From assembly GCF_947507565.1 (NCBI RefSeq), contig NC_089180.1, forward strand, positions 2,294,001 to 2,358,000: 64,000 nucleotides of DNA, in the 5' to 3' direction. Both the position numbers and the translations under genes were made by a program. Source of the DNA: Oscarella lobularis. Taxonomy: Eukaryota; Porifera; Homoscleromorpha; Homosclerophorida; Oscarellidae. This document shows, one piece after another, positions 55,169-64,000 of the stretch. Numbering within the stretch: position 1 is the first letter of the stretch; each line of letters opens with the position of its first letter. The notes under the pieces were generated by a model that was not told where the DNA came from, made no database searches, and saw only the letters and a program-made list of their open reading frames with translations.

Positions 55169-56146
55169 ATGCCGAAAGCTTACTCGCCCGATTTACGATG
55201 GAGAGCCGTTTGGTTGGTTCTTCTTCAAAACAAGAGCATTTCTGAAGTTTCTCGCCTTCTCTACATATCGAAAAAGTCCGTCAGAAGGTATTTACTATTA
55301 TTTCAGCGAACGACCGACGTCAGAGCTTTGATGCAACGGCACGGTCCACGACGGATTCTCCGAAACTTCGACGAATTTATGGTTGTGCAACTCGCTTTGC
55401 GTAAACCAAGCGTTTATGTGAGAGAACTGGCAGAGGAGCTTCAAAGGCAAAGTGGACGAGAGGTATCTCAAGCAACCGTTTGGAGGACATTGAGAAGGTT
55501 TGGGTTCAGCCACAAAAAGCTGAATAGAATTGCTTCCCAGAGGGACGAAGAACGCAGAGACGTCTTTCGGTTGGAGACCATTGAGGCAGGTATTTATACC
55601 CCAGATATGTTCGTTTTCCTTGACGAAGCTTGCTTCGATTTACGAAACTGTCAAAGACGGTATGGGTATTCACTGCAAGGCACGCCTGCATCTGAGGTAA
55701 CTGCTCTCCGTCGTGAACGCAGGATCAGCGCAATTGCTGCCATGTCAATTAATGGAGTGTTAGATGTCAATCTTTGCACTCACGGCGTCGATGGAGAAAC
55801 TTTTTTGATGTTTTTGCGAAAAACTTTGCTGCCTCACCTTATGCCGTTTAATGGAATTAATTCTCACAGTATTGTTGTCATGGACAATGCTTCTATACAT
55901 CATATTCCTGAAGTATCTGAACTTCTTCGTTGTGTAGGCGTCCTTCTCAAGTTTCTTCCGGCATATAGTCCAGATATGAACCCGATCGAAGAGGTTTTTT
56001 CTAAAGTCAAGTATTACGTGCGACAACACGACAGTTGTATTGGAAACGAAGCCTCCCTTCGAGAACAGATATTAAATGGATTCATACACGTTAGTTCTGA
56101 AGATTGCACTCAGTATGTAGCTCATAGTGGATATATGTCTTTATAA
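55169..56146 (+). CDS. DD34E transposase (IS630-Tc1-mariner), intact
   Basis: A 325-codon frame from ATG to TAA without interruption. Residues 5-50 form a helix-turn-helix (SPDLRWRAVWLVLLQNKSIS…), and a second HTH lies at about 75-115. The catalytic core is 'MFVFLDEACFD' (D152), 'SIVVMDNASIHH' (D239) and 'PAYSPDMNPIEE' (E274), with 34 residues between the last two. Length and motif order are those of a complete IS630/Tc1-type enzyme that cuts and pastes DNA at TA sites. No lesion is visible, so it may be active. The ATG is 69 bp inside the TIR. Confidence 0.9.
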   Translation: MPKAYSPDLRWRAVWLVLLQNKSISEVSRLLYISKKSVRRYLLLFQRTTDVRALMQRHGPRRILRNFDEFMVVQLALRKPSVYVRELAEELQRQSGREVSQATVWRTLRRFGFSHKKLNRIASQRDEERRDVFRLETIEAGIYTPDMFVFLDEACFDLRNCQRRYGYSLQGTPASEVTALRRERRISAIAAMSINGVLDVNLCTHGVDGETFLMFLRKTLLPHLMPFNGINSHSIVVMDNASIHHIPEVSELLRCVGVLLKFLPAYSPDMNPIEEVFSKVKYYVRQHDSCIGNEASLREQILNGFIHVSSEDCTQYVAHSGYMSL

Positions 56147-56276
56147 GTCGTTAAACTGTATGCTTACTGTAATCCTGTAACGTAACACAACTCAACCAAA
56201 CTGTAAAAATAAGTCGTTAAACTGTATGCTTACTGTAATCCTGTGACGTAACACAACTCAACCAAACTGTGAAACG
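56145..56276. repeat. 66-bp tandem duplication between convergent genes
   Basis: AAGTCGTTAAACTGTATGCT … begins at 56,145, overlapping the transposase stop codon, and again at 56,211. The two copies differ at about three positions. The second ends just before the accessory gene's stop codon at 56,284. It may carry termination or polyadenylation information for both convergent transcripts. Confidence 0.85.
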
Positions 56277-56283
56277 CCTGTTT

Positions 56284-57319
56284 TCAAATACTCTTTAGTT
56301 CATCCATAACAATACTTTTCTGCTCCACGTACTCTTTCTCTTCAATAGCACCGACATCGAGAAGTTGGTGAAGCTCTCTTAGCTGGGTTATGTACTTGCT
56401 GCGAATATCAGCTTTACGCGTAGGTGTGATGCTCTTTCGATCGCCACCGGTTGACGATTTGGGGCTTTCCATTAATGGAACAGAGCGACCCGAGACAGCC
56501 GTGGCGATTGCAGTGCCTAATTCCGTGACTGCACTGGCGAGAGTCAGTCGTTTAGGATTCTGCTGCATGCCTCCAAATGCTGGAACATTTGGGGGATAAT
56601 CCAGAGACTTGTGGCTGTCAACATCAATCATCTCAGCCCACAAACGATATTGAAGGTTGCTAAATTTGTCTTTGTGAAGATCCTGCAGCTGCTTTATAGT
56701 GCACTCGATTCGATCTACTTTCACTTTATCAGATTGAGTGCGAGCCTTTTTTTCGTTTGGGAGCACTCTTTTCTCTGTCAGACTCACTGTCTGAATCGCC
56801 ATGCTTTTGCTCAGTGAGCGCTAACCAGAAAGTAATGTCTCCTTTGCGCTTTAGCCACGTCATGACTTCTTTGACGTCTTCTTCGCCACGTACCCAAACT
56901 TTCGAGCCACTTTTAATATACCCTAAGTTCGATACGCAATTATCTCCTATTTCAGAAAGAAACTCGTATCGGAAAATGTCCTTGAGGTCTTCACGACATG
57001 CGACAGAGCAAGGATCGAATTTGCGCATCGAGAACGTTCTCGCTTGACGCTTTCCTGGGCCAAGTATCCTCACTTTCACGTCAAACCGACGATTTGCCAC
57101 CGGTTGCTGTTCAAAAGAACTTGAGTGAGAAGCAGCAGGTGTGAGAAACGTGCCGACTGGCTGGGTTACGCGCGCGACGTTGTCGTTGGCCGCCGCAGAG
57201 ATGATGCCCACGCCTTGTTTAGCGGAAGAAAGAGTTGCTGAAGTAGTGTGAAGAACGGCCGGAGCCGCGCTTTGCTGAGGAAGGAGAACGAATCTGAAGT
57301 TCTGCTGCTGATGAGACAT
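56284..57319 (-). CDS. Accessory protein of DD34E element, one frameshift
   Basis: From an ATG at 57,319 a 196-codon frame reads a Q/S-rich N-terminus (1-75) and a PB1-like segment (residues 79-170: 'RFDVKVRILG', 'SKVWVRGEEDVKEVMTWLK', 'DITFWLAL'). It then has an acidic/basic linker ending at KRKK. There an A7 run (about 56,751) shifts the frame; the continuation (to 56,284) has 'FSNLQYRLWAEMI', 'SLDYPPNVPAFGG' and a SHOCT-like tail 'LRELHQLLDVGAIEEKEYVE'. Similar (RLWA.M…PP.VP.F…SHOCT-like) proteins occur in animal genomes as unknown multi-copy genes. Without the extra A it would be about 344 residues. Confidence 0.65.
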
Positions 57320-57399
57320 TGTGAAATAGCGTACGCCTCTTACTTCCGGGTTCACAACATCTACGAATAGGTGAGACAACCTTCTTGAAATCAACGGTA

Positions 57400-57980
57400 T
57401 GCGTAACCAGTGCTGCACACTAGGACTTGTAGATATCAACGCGAAAGCAGTCCACAAAAATTCCCGTCGTTCTGCGTCATCGAACAAGGTAAGAGCGGCG
57501 CGTCTACGAGATTTTATTGGCACTTTGTGATCGGCCAACTCAGGCTGGACAGAGAGTACTTCTCGCACTTCTCTCTACCTTATATAACCTCCACGCTATT
57601 CTCTCGTGGATTTGAAGGAGGCTTCCCTGCCAACTCTCTACAGTTTGCCTACCCAACAAACGAATAAAAAAGGCGCTAGCGCGCTCTTTGTCACAATTAC
57701 GTCATCAAGTAAGGTTTTGCTTTAAAAACCGAAGACCCGAACGAATAAAAAAGAACAGACGCTTCACAAAGACGGAAACAGATTAGTTGCAAATAGCGTT
57801 TTTTACGAAGGGTTCTACATCCGGGATAATTTAAGAAACACAACGGTGACGCCAGAGATAAAATAGGAGAGGGATTGGTAACTAGCCGATGTCACGTTAT
57901 TTTTTGTATGATATGCGATGGTTCCAGCTGTGTCTCGCTCCTTTACCTCCTGTCCCGTATACTTCGACTGAATTCGTCTT
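57400..57980. other. Spacer to the right of the two-gene element
   Basis: No gene recognised. The minus frame upstream of 57,319 stays open through the TIR to 57,568, but I regard that as incidental. Confidence 0.35.
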
Positions 57981-57989
57981 TTTTCATTC

Positions 57990-58560
57990 CCTTCCGAGAC
58001 ATCGTTTTGCCCAACGTTCTTGCTCACTATTCGCCTCAACGGGCAACGACAGTCTCCGCCGATGCCTCGTCCTTCGGTCTCGGCGCAATTCTCATGCAGA
58101 AACAAGACGACGGCGCGTATCGTTGGCGTCCCGTTGCTTTCGCATCAAAGTCGCTCATTCTGCTCAACAACGCTACGCGCAAATCGAAAAAGAAGCTTAC
58201 GCACTCAGCTGGGCTTGTGATCGCTTCAGTGATTATCTGCTTGGCATGGATTTCCACATCGTTACGGATCACAAACCTCTCGTCCCTTTGCTGAGCCCTC
58301 TCAAATGTCTAGAGTATCTTAGCAACGTATTCAACGTTTCCAGCTTTGCCTCCGTCGTTTCAATTTCACGATTTCTCATTGCCCCGAAAGGAAATGTACA
58401 CTCCGGATACACTTTCGCACGCTCCCTTACAGGACACGTCGGAAGAACAAGACGAGCTTATCGTCGACGCCCGACGCGTACCTCGACGCAGTCATCGACG
58501 CGCTGCCAAAAAAGCCATGGCCAAAGATGGCATGCATTCAACTCTGCCGTGCCGTCTCCC
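57990..58560 (+). pseudogene. Ty3/gypsy RNase H fragment, frameshifted
   Basis: The RT-connection and RNase H read 'TTVSADASSFGLGAILMQKQ' and 'WRPVAFASKSL' (58,038-58,165), then in the next frame 'QRYAQIEKEAYALSWACDRF' and 'HIVTDHKPLVPLL'. A third frame follows with 'YTPDTLSHAPLQ'. This is the canonical order of gypsy RNase H and tether. At least two frameshifts; no LTR nearby. It might be the missing 3' part of the gag-protease fragments elsewhere in the window, but this is not testable here. Confidence 0.85.
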
Positions 58561-58670
58561 GCCGTTTTGAAACGTGAATGGTCGGAAGACATGTACGTAC
58601 CGCATTCGGGAGTTGAATTTTAACCCAGTTCTTTGCGAAAAAAATTTGCGGCACTTTGTTTTCCGTCGCT

Positions 58671-59282
58671 TCAAAATATGCGCATTGACGGCAGCCGATT
58701 CGAGAAGATATCAGAATATGCGCATGTACTATCGCAAGAAAACGAATATGTGCGGCGAAGGTTGTCTGCCAGGGCGACGCCGCCCATATACTTGTTGTAG
58801 TAGCGAACGGCAGCGGGACAAGGGACTGGTGTCACTGAGCCGTCTTTGCCTTTTCTCTTTACAGTAGTAAAAAGATTTTCTGGGCAGAGATTATTGATGA
58901 GGGTGACCTGCTTCTTGTCAACCCATGACAGGCAATGAATTCTGCAGCTGTCATCAAACTCAGCGTCGCTAGCAAAATAAGCCCAAGCGCCAGACGAAGA
59001 GCCCCTTGCCGCAGATTTAGCGTCGACTTCGAGTACTTTTTTATGAAAACAGGAACGATTTTGACGAACAGTTCCAATGCGAAAAGTGTTGCGTTGAAGT
59101 AATTTTGCTGCAAGACGTGGGCTGGAGAAAACGTTGTCGAAGTAGAGGTCCCCTGGTCCAGCAAAGGTGAAACTCTCTGCTTCGTCGAAGATCTCGGCCG
59201 AAATGGCGCACTTGTGTGCGTTTTTTGGCTGGTGCAATCGGTCCAGCTCACACAAGAATTTGCCATTTCCTTATGAAAATAA
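58671..59282 (-). pseudogene. piggyBac transposase, C-terminal half of catalytic core
   Basis: The minus frame reads 'GPGDLYFDNVFSSPRLAAKL' and 'FRIGTVRQNRSC' (second catalytic D region). 'CLSWVDKKQVTLI' carries the third D, and 'VPCPAAVRYYNKYMGGVALA' 'DNLRRTYSF' follows. It is typical of DDE_Tnp_1_7. The first catalytic region and the cysteine-rich C-terminal finger are missing; the frame loses similarity after TYSF. Same superfamily as the N-terminal exon at 23 kb, but adjacency is lost. Confidence 0.8.
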
Positions 59283-59299
59283 ATTAGGAAAGTTTGTGA

Positions 59300-59715
59300 C
59301 AAAAAAATTCAATTTTGAAGCTTACGTCATGCAACGACTTAAAGACGTTTTTCTTTAAAAAATTGAATGACGAACTAGCTGAAAAGACGTCATTGTTCCA
59401 TCGACTTCTCGTTGCGGATGGAGGCGATGACGACGTGGCCTACTCCAGAGAGCCTCTCTGCATGGCTGCTGCTATTTTGTTCCACCATCGAAACAATCGA
59501 ATGTCTGCCGTCCAATAAATAATCGGTATCTTGCTGTAGAAATCTGAAATAAAAAATGTACGACATTTCGCCTAAACCGACTGGGAGTGTCAATGTCGCC
59601 AAATAGTGTACAGCGAAAGCACCTACAGATGACAGCGGACTTGGACCGGCCTCTCCGGCTATCAAAAGCATATAATGCGAAGAGCCGGTTTTCGGATTGT
59701 CTTCAAGCCAACGAT
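59300..59715. other. Spacer without recognised gene
   Basis: Small frames on both strands only. Confidence 0.35.
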
Positions 59716-59724
59716 TTATTTGCT

Positions 59725-59880
59725 GACGACGACGATGACGGCGACGACAACGACGACGACGATGACGGCGACGATGACGGCGACGACGACGGCGACAACG
59801 AGGGCGACGACGACGACGACGAAGATGATGGCGACGACGACGACGGCGACGACGACGGCGACGAAGATGACAGCGGCGTT
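59725..59880. repeat. (GAC/GGC)n trinucleotide-type repeat
   Basis: About 155 bp of GACGACGACGGCGACGATGA-like repeats. Encodes D/G in one plus frame and V/A on the minus strand. It directly follows exon 3 of the integrase-like gene in its direction of transcription. Confidence 0.85.
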
Positions 59881-60740
59881 GGCGGAAACGACAATGGTAA
59901 TTAACTTATGGTTTCCGTCGAAGTGCCTACAAACTTGTGTAATTTACAGCTGTCAAAACAACCATCAGCAATCGCGCAACTAACCAGAGATCGTTTGGTG
60001 CTCTAACGCTGTACGTTCTGCGAATAATAGCAACTCGTCTCCGAATAGAACGATTTACGGGATCAACCCTAGAAAGAGACAGTCGGACGCGCCATCTCTG
60101 CACGTAGACGCCTTTTGCATTTAGAGCTCCCATGACCAGAACCTCGCCGGAATCGGGATAATGTTGGAGAATCGATGCAATCTCAGCGTCTAGTTCGTTG
60201 TCGTCTACGTCGGAGTAGATTTGGGATCCAATTGGCAAACCAATTTCTTGACGTCGTCGTCGTAGAGTACGCTCCGAAATTCCAAGTGCAGTACTAACTC
60301 GTCTCCAGGATCCCATACTTCGAAATAGCTCTTCGATTGCTTCTTGAGAAACGACCAGTCTTGGTCGTCCTCCAGTGCTTTCAGCTTCAGGAACGGTACC
60401 GAGCAATCCTATTGGATGACCCGATTGTTCGTCTAGTTCGTCAATGGAGCGGAGTTCCTCTTCGCATTTATTTTTCTGTTCCTCCACTGCACGCCGTAAT
60501 GTCAACAGGGCTTCCAAGAGGTCTTGAGCTGTCGCTCGACTTTGGAGTACACCTGCTTTGCGAGTAACTTCAACGACGATGAGCAATCGACGTGTGAATA
60601 GACTTACCAAGTACATCCGCAGCATGCTGAAGCCGAGCGGCAACAGTCGCTAAAGCTGAAGGACGATATGAATGCTGTAGTCGCTGAGATTCGTCCAAGA
60701 GAGATGGGACAGATGTAACGAAGTCACGCACATCGGCCAT
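59881..60740 (-). CDS. Integrase-like gene (WHxDGNHKL family), truncated
   Basis: ATG at 60,740. Exon 1 is 60,740-60,608 (MADVRDFVTSVPSLLDESQR…). A 55-bp intron (GTAAGT…GCAG) leads to exon 2, 60,552-59,985. Exon 2 has 'GRPRLVVSQEAIEELFRSMG', an HTH 'SWRRVSTALGISERTLRRRR', 'YSDVDDNELDAEI', 'LNAKGVYVQRWRVRLSLSRV' and 'YSVRAPNDL'. A 58-bp intron (GTTAGT…TGTAG, 59,984-59,927) restores W and gives exon 3, 'HFDGNHKLI', with the first integrase Asp. This is the start of an rve-type DDE core found in multi-copy animal integrase proteins. Coding similarity then stops and the trinucleotide repeat begins, so the catalytic core is lost. Confidence 0.75.
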
Positions 60741-60937
60741 GATGAGATGAAATAGATAGCGCGCGGTAAAATGCATTACCCACAAATGATCTTTATTAGA
60801 AGTTTCACGCGATCAAACAAATCACTGTCGCTTTTTGAACAAAAAGAAAGCAACAAACCGTTTCATTCGCAATCTCTATCGGGTCTTACTCTTACTTTAG
60901 TGAACGAACGCAACTGGCGTCAAAATGCTGCTTGTAA

Positions 60938-62395
60938 TCAAACGAAGCCGAACCCAGGTGCGTTCAAAATGTGAGACTTTACCTCTTCCCGAAATTTTTC
61001 GTAATCCACGTCGTATCTTTTGGTCAGAGTTAACTCCAGGGTACATGTGGAAGCAGAGAGAAGCCGATCCGAATCCAGATCAAAGCGGATTGACGGCTTT
61101 CCTTCAAATCCCAAAACTGGTACAGTGTCAGAGCCTGTGATAAAGTACATCCTTTATGCACATCAGAAACAAAATCCGTCCAATTTAAATAAATGGCTTC
61201 CTCTTTGGCACGCGCATTAGACATGTCGGGCGAAAATTGAACGAGAAACAGTGAGAGAAATGTGTCAGCCGTTAGCGGTTTCGGTTCACGACCAAATAAA
61301 AGTAGCCTCGCTAATGGTGGATGATTACGCATAAGGGTCATCAAACCGAACGACTGTAGCCCGTCTTGAATCTGGTCCAATGCTGCCTTGCGAACGGTGA
61401 AGACCTGTTATTTAAATTCTTCAATTCTATTGCATCTCTTACGATAATACTTACATGGTTATTGCACGCTGATGTGATGAGTTTAGACGCATCTACGGGT
61501 CCAAAGCTGCGGGCTGGTTTGCCACTTTTACACTGCCTGACGAGTTATCGACATCCCTTTCGCCACAGTCCGAGTCAGACCCGTCTATCTGGAAGCGAAC
61601 GGGAATAATAACGAATGTTGAAGCCCAAAAGTTAAACTTACGTCAAACAAATATTGGCTTGCGACGACATATATATTCTTCTGCGAAAAAATACTTTTGA
61701 GAGTTTTCCCATCAAGCTTCTGCCCCGGACGCAAATTAGGCGCAACTAAATGCTTCCCAAGAGGCATTCGTATTTCTAAGCTAAAATTGTAGAAACAGTT
61801 ACACGTACAAACACAAAGCGCGCCTTGGACTTACTCAACGTTCACATAGTCGTTAAGAACTTCAAATGAGCGCCAAATTTCGCTCAATATGCGGTCTTCA
61901 TCCCAAGACGGCTCGAAATTTAAGCAGCTGATCACGCATCCCTTCTTATGCAGGCTGACTTTTAGTTCCCTTGATGGAACCTTGTCTATCGATGGATTGG
62001 GGATGAGCACAACGTCCTTGTGAAAGCTTGCGCTGCTTCCTCCGCCACCCGAACGCGTCACGGCCTTTCCCTTGCCTCGGCTCCTGCTTCCTGACCCGCT
62101 GACTTTTCCGCGCCAAACAGAAGCTAGTTCAGCCTCCGAACTTGAGTAACGCGTAGAGCGAGCAGGAGATGGGCGATGACTCTGTAGAAAAGAAGATCGA
62201 TGAGCATAGTAGTAATAGCTAGTAGTAAACGTATTGTAAAGGCGTTCACAGTTGAATCGCTTTCTTCCTGCTTTCGTTCGTCGCCAGGAGGTCTTGAAAC
62301 AATTTCGTGCAACTGCAGGTAGTGAACTATTTCGTTGGCAATGAGGAGGGAATCGAGTTCACGACTGCCTCTTGATTCGCGGCCGCCTCTTGACA
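60938..62395 (-). CDS. HECT-domain E3 ligase-like gene, spliced
   Basis: ATG at 62,395 (MSRGGRESRGSRELDSLLIA). Exon 2 (about 62,180-61,835) contains 'KDVVLIPNPSIDKVPSRELK' and 'DRILSEIWRSFEVLN' and ends at GTAAGTCC. Exon 3 (about 61,776-61,640) is 'IRMPLGKHLVAPNLRPGQKL' … 'IYVVASQYLFD', ending at GTAAGTTT. A short exon follows (…ASKLITSACNNH|GTAAGT), then an exon (from 61,407) with 'PLARLLLFGREPKPLTADTF'. After a 1-nt shift near 61,150 comes the HECT C-lobe 'GSDTVPVLGFEGKPSIRF' and 'LLSASTCTLELTL', with the catalytic cysteine, then a stop at 60,938. It resembles the multi-copy G2E3-like HECT proteins of fish and cnidarians. E3 ligases form a ubiquitin thioester on this cysteine. Confidence 0.7.
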
Positions 62396-62532
62396 TGACC
62401 TGCGCAGCTCGACGTTTCTAAAAGACGTCACTGCTCCTATTTGAACTCACCGAAGCAAAACGAAGACGATACGAAGCGAAGAATAAACAGGTGTGAGCAC
62501 GCCGAAGGAAAGAATGCGGAAAATTTTCCCGG

Positions 62533-62970
62533 ATGTTCCCAACTCACACTTACTATGTATATGAGTCACTTATTTTTATATATATGAGTCCCTCAGACTT
62601 TTATATATATTCGACCGTTGATTTTTCGATCAAAAGAAAGTACGTCACAATTGGAAGAGCAGATAAGACTCTGCACTGGTTCAATCTCGTCGCGACGGTA
62701 GAACGTTACACTGTAACTGGTCATCTGGCAAGTGGCTCTTCGACTGCTGCAAAAATTGAAGATCTCTTTTCAATTTTTGCAGCAGTCGACGAGCTGACAG
62801 CAACGAAGTCACAGCTAGCCGCTGCCCAGAAGCAAATTGATGACCTGCGCAAAAAGAATCGGGCTCTGAGAGCTGAGTCAGCAAAGGGTTGGTCGGGTCG
62901 GGTTTCGGAGAATATGAATTTCTTTCTCTCTTGTACGGATTATTTAAAGCGTCGGCTAGAAACAACTTAG
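62533..62970 (+). CDS. Unknown ORF with coiled coil and internal hairpin
   Basis: The open frame contains 'ADKTLHWFNLVATVERYTVT' and a coiled coil 'TATKSQLAAAQKQIDDLRKK'. No domain recognised. Nucleotides 62,740-62,789 inside it form a perfect 21-bp inverted repeat. The upstream AT-rich part contains repeated ATATATGAGTC motifs. Confidence 0.35.
   Translation: MFPTHTYYVYESLIFIYMSPSDFYIYSTVDFSIKRKYVTIGRADKTLHWFNLVATVERYTVTGHLASGSSTAAKIEDLFSIFAAVDELTATKSQLAAAQKQIDDLRKKNRALRAESAKGWSGRVSENMNFFLSCTDYLKRRLETT
62740..62789. repeat. Perfect 21-bp inverted repeat, 8-base loop
   Basis: The arm TCGACTGCTGCAAAAATTGA+A (62,740-62,760) is exactly complementary to 62,769-62,789, loop GATCTCTT. Both arms are read through by an open frame (AAKIEDLFSIFAAV). 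Confidence 0.9.
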
Positions 62971-62999
62971 TAAAACTTTTACTTGGCAATTTAGCAAAG

Positions 63000-64000
63000 A
63001 ATGTAAATTAAGGACTTCGGCCATGTCTTTGCATGGTATTACAGCCCTAAGGAAGGAATGCAGCGCTCTAAGGAGCGACAGTTGGTCTCTCAGACCGTTG
63101 CGCGAAGACGACACACGGTTTTGTGCCGCCGGACCTAAAATCAAAGACGCTAAAAGGTTCAACAACGTTATATCACCTCCTTTTCTCAACATAGATGTGG
63201 ATCACGTAAAATGGCGCGGAAAAGAAGTTAACTAGAATTTACTTTTATGTGCAGGTTGCTATTCCTGCTCTCCACGTTAGGTTTGGAATTTTACTCGCCT
63301 TTTTACTTTAATTTTATGAAAGTGCATGTCGTACTTTCACAAAAAGAGCAGTAAAACGAAGCTTCTAGAAGAAAAAGCAACTCTTTTCCTTAAGTTTCTC
63401 AAATGGTTTTGCAACTTTGGCCCGGACAAATGATTCAGGTGGTTGTGTTTGACGCTGCTCTTTTTACAATCGTGGAAACAAAAAAGCAGCGGTATGCAGG
63501 AACTCCGGCGCATTTGAAGAGACAGATGGAAACGCACAGTCGGCTGAAAACAGAAAAGGACGGAAGAAAATTTGTTCCGCCTCCTAATGAATGGCAAATT
63601 CTCACGCTGACACCTCCGTTTTATTGATTTGGAGCCATCATAAAGTCAGTTTTCGTTTGCGAAGCATACAAAAGCGATCAAATAACCTTCGCGGAGGAAG
63701 AAAGTCAGACAAAAAGATGATCGAAAGCTTTTTTAGAAGTGCAAATCAAGGTTAGGAAAATATATAAAATAGGTAGTAATATGAGACATGCTTTTTACAG
63801 TCAAAAAATAAAACAATTAATCATTCAGTCAAAAAATCAATCAATCAATCAATCAGTCTAAAAATCAATTAATAAATGCTTAAGACATGTTAACAGCAAG
63901 CTACCTTCTACGGGAAAAGATTAGCAAAGTGAGCCACGTGAGCCGATTACAGCATGTTATTCAAGATATATTATTACAGACATAAAAATTAAAATACAAA
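63000..64000. other. AT-rich right edge, weak ORFs and CAAT repeat
   Basis: A frame at 63,403-63,627 (MVLQLWPGQMIQVVVFDAAL…) has an ATG and stop but no known domain. A (CAAT)n microsatellite with flanking TCAGTC units lies at 63,825-63,870. Nothing else supported. Confidence 0.35.

Larger units (their letters stand above)
55078..57397. mobile_element. Two-gene DD34E element with TIRs and TA flanks
   Basis: The left end CCGTCGATTTCAAGAAGG… (55,078-55,100) and its inverse (57,375-57,397) match at 22 of 23 positions. TA occurs immediately outside both (55,076-55,077 and 57,398-57,399). A second conserved block, GTTGTGAACCCGGAA, lies about 10-15 bp inside each TIR. Between them are two convergent genes, a transposase (plus) and an accessory gene (minus), separated by a 66-bp tandem duplication. 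Length 2,320 bp. TA duplication and a DD34E transposase place it in the IS630-Tc1-mariner superfamily. Confidence 0.8.

Noticed and set aside
57319..57568. N-terminal extension of the accessory gene beyond 57,319
   Set aside because: The extension runs through the TIR and out of the element; the ATG at 57,319 is the first sensible start.
59587..59983. Acidic (DDDG)n and threonine-rich ORFs
   Set aside because: Generated by the GAC/GGC repeat; the real gene lies on the other strand upstream.

Overview
The window is metazoan nuclear DNA. It has spliced genes with very short introns (about 45-60 bp, GTAAG...AG), TATA and AATAAA signals, metazoan-only domain families (galectin, ZU5, death domain, THAP) and a dense layer of animal transposons. 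Galectin, ZU5 and death-domain genes among very small introns and many old transposon families fit an early-branching animal such as a sponge, but the sequence alone does not fix the taxon. Base composition is patchy: AT-rich spacers alternate with strikingly GC-rich retroelement blocks.

Layout. 1-0.4 kb: 5' end of a minus-strand LTR retrotransposon (LTR, primer-binding site, start of gag). 0.8-5 kb: a tRNA-like SINE head, AT-rich spacer, a duplicated 188-bp segment and a 32-bp minisatellite. 5-11.4 kb: a spliced coiled-coil gene runs into DIRS gag, followed by a hAT remnant, DIRS reverse transcriptase, and a Ty3/gypsy gag-protease-RT that starts abruptly inside the DIRS RT. 11.5-17.3 kb is the most host-like part: a decayed ZU5/death-domain gene, a compact galectin gene with a TATA box, and an OB-fold/zinc-ribbon gene. 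17.3-22 kb: a tyrosine recombinase fragment, two large minisatellites and a PIF/Harbinger exon.

22-45 kb: a piggyBac N-terminal exon, a Pif1/Helitron-type helicase end, an OTU protease remnant, a DDE transposase-like gene, an inverted duplication (28.2-29.9 kb against 42.5-43.4 kb), two copies of a RING-tailed protein family, a truncated Tc1 element, a foldback MITE and a second gypsy fragment. 45-59 kb: a THAP domain, two almost complete pogo elements with TIRs and TA duplications, a SWIM zinc-finger gene, a two-gene DD34E element bounded by TIRs and TA, a gypsy RNase H fragment and a piggyBac C-terminal fragment. 60-64 kb: a HECT E3 ligase-like gene followed by a spliced integrase-like gene on the same strand, then an ORF holding a perfect 21-bp hairpin.

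Few genes here form a host pathway. Most coding sequence belongs to mobile elements in various states of decay. The two most promising for novelty are the 2.32-kb element at 55,078-57,397, which carries an intact DD34E transposase convergent with a second, conserved-looking gene, and the HECT plus integrase pair at 59.9-62.4 kb. Ubiquitin-related modules (OTU, RING-H2-like, HECT) recur in mobile-element context. Start codons shown by simple ORF calling are often not ATG, so I moved starts to ATG or exon boundaries where I could.
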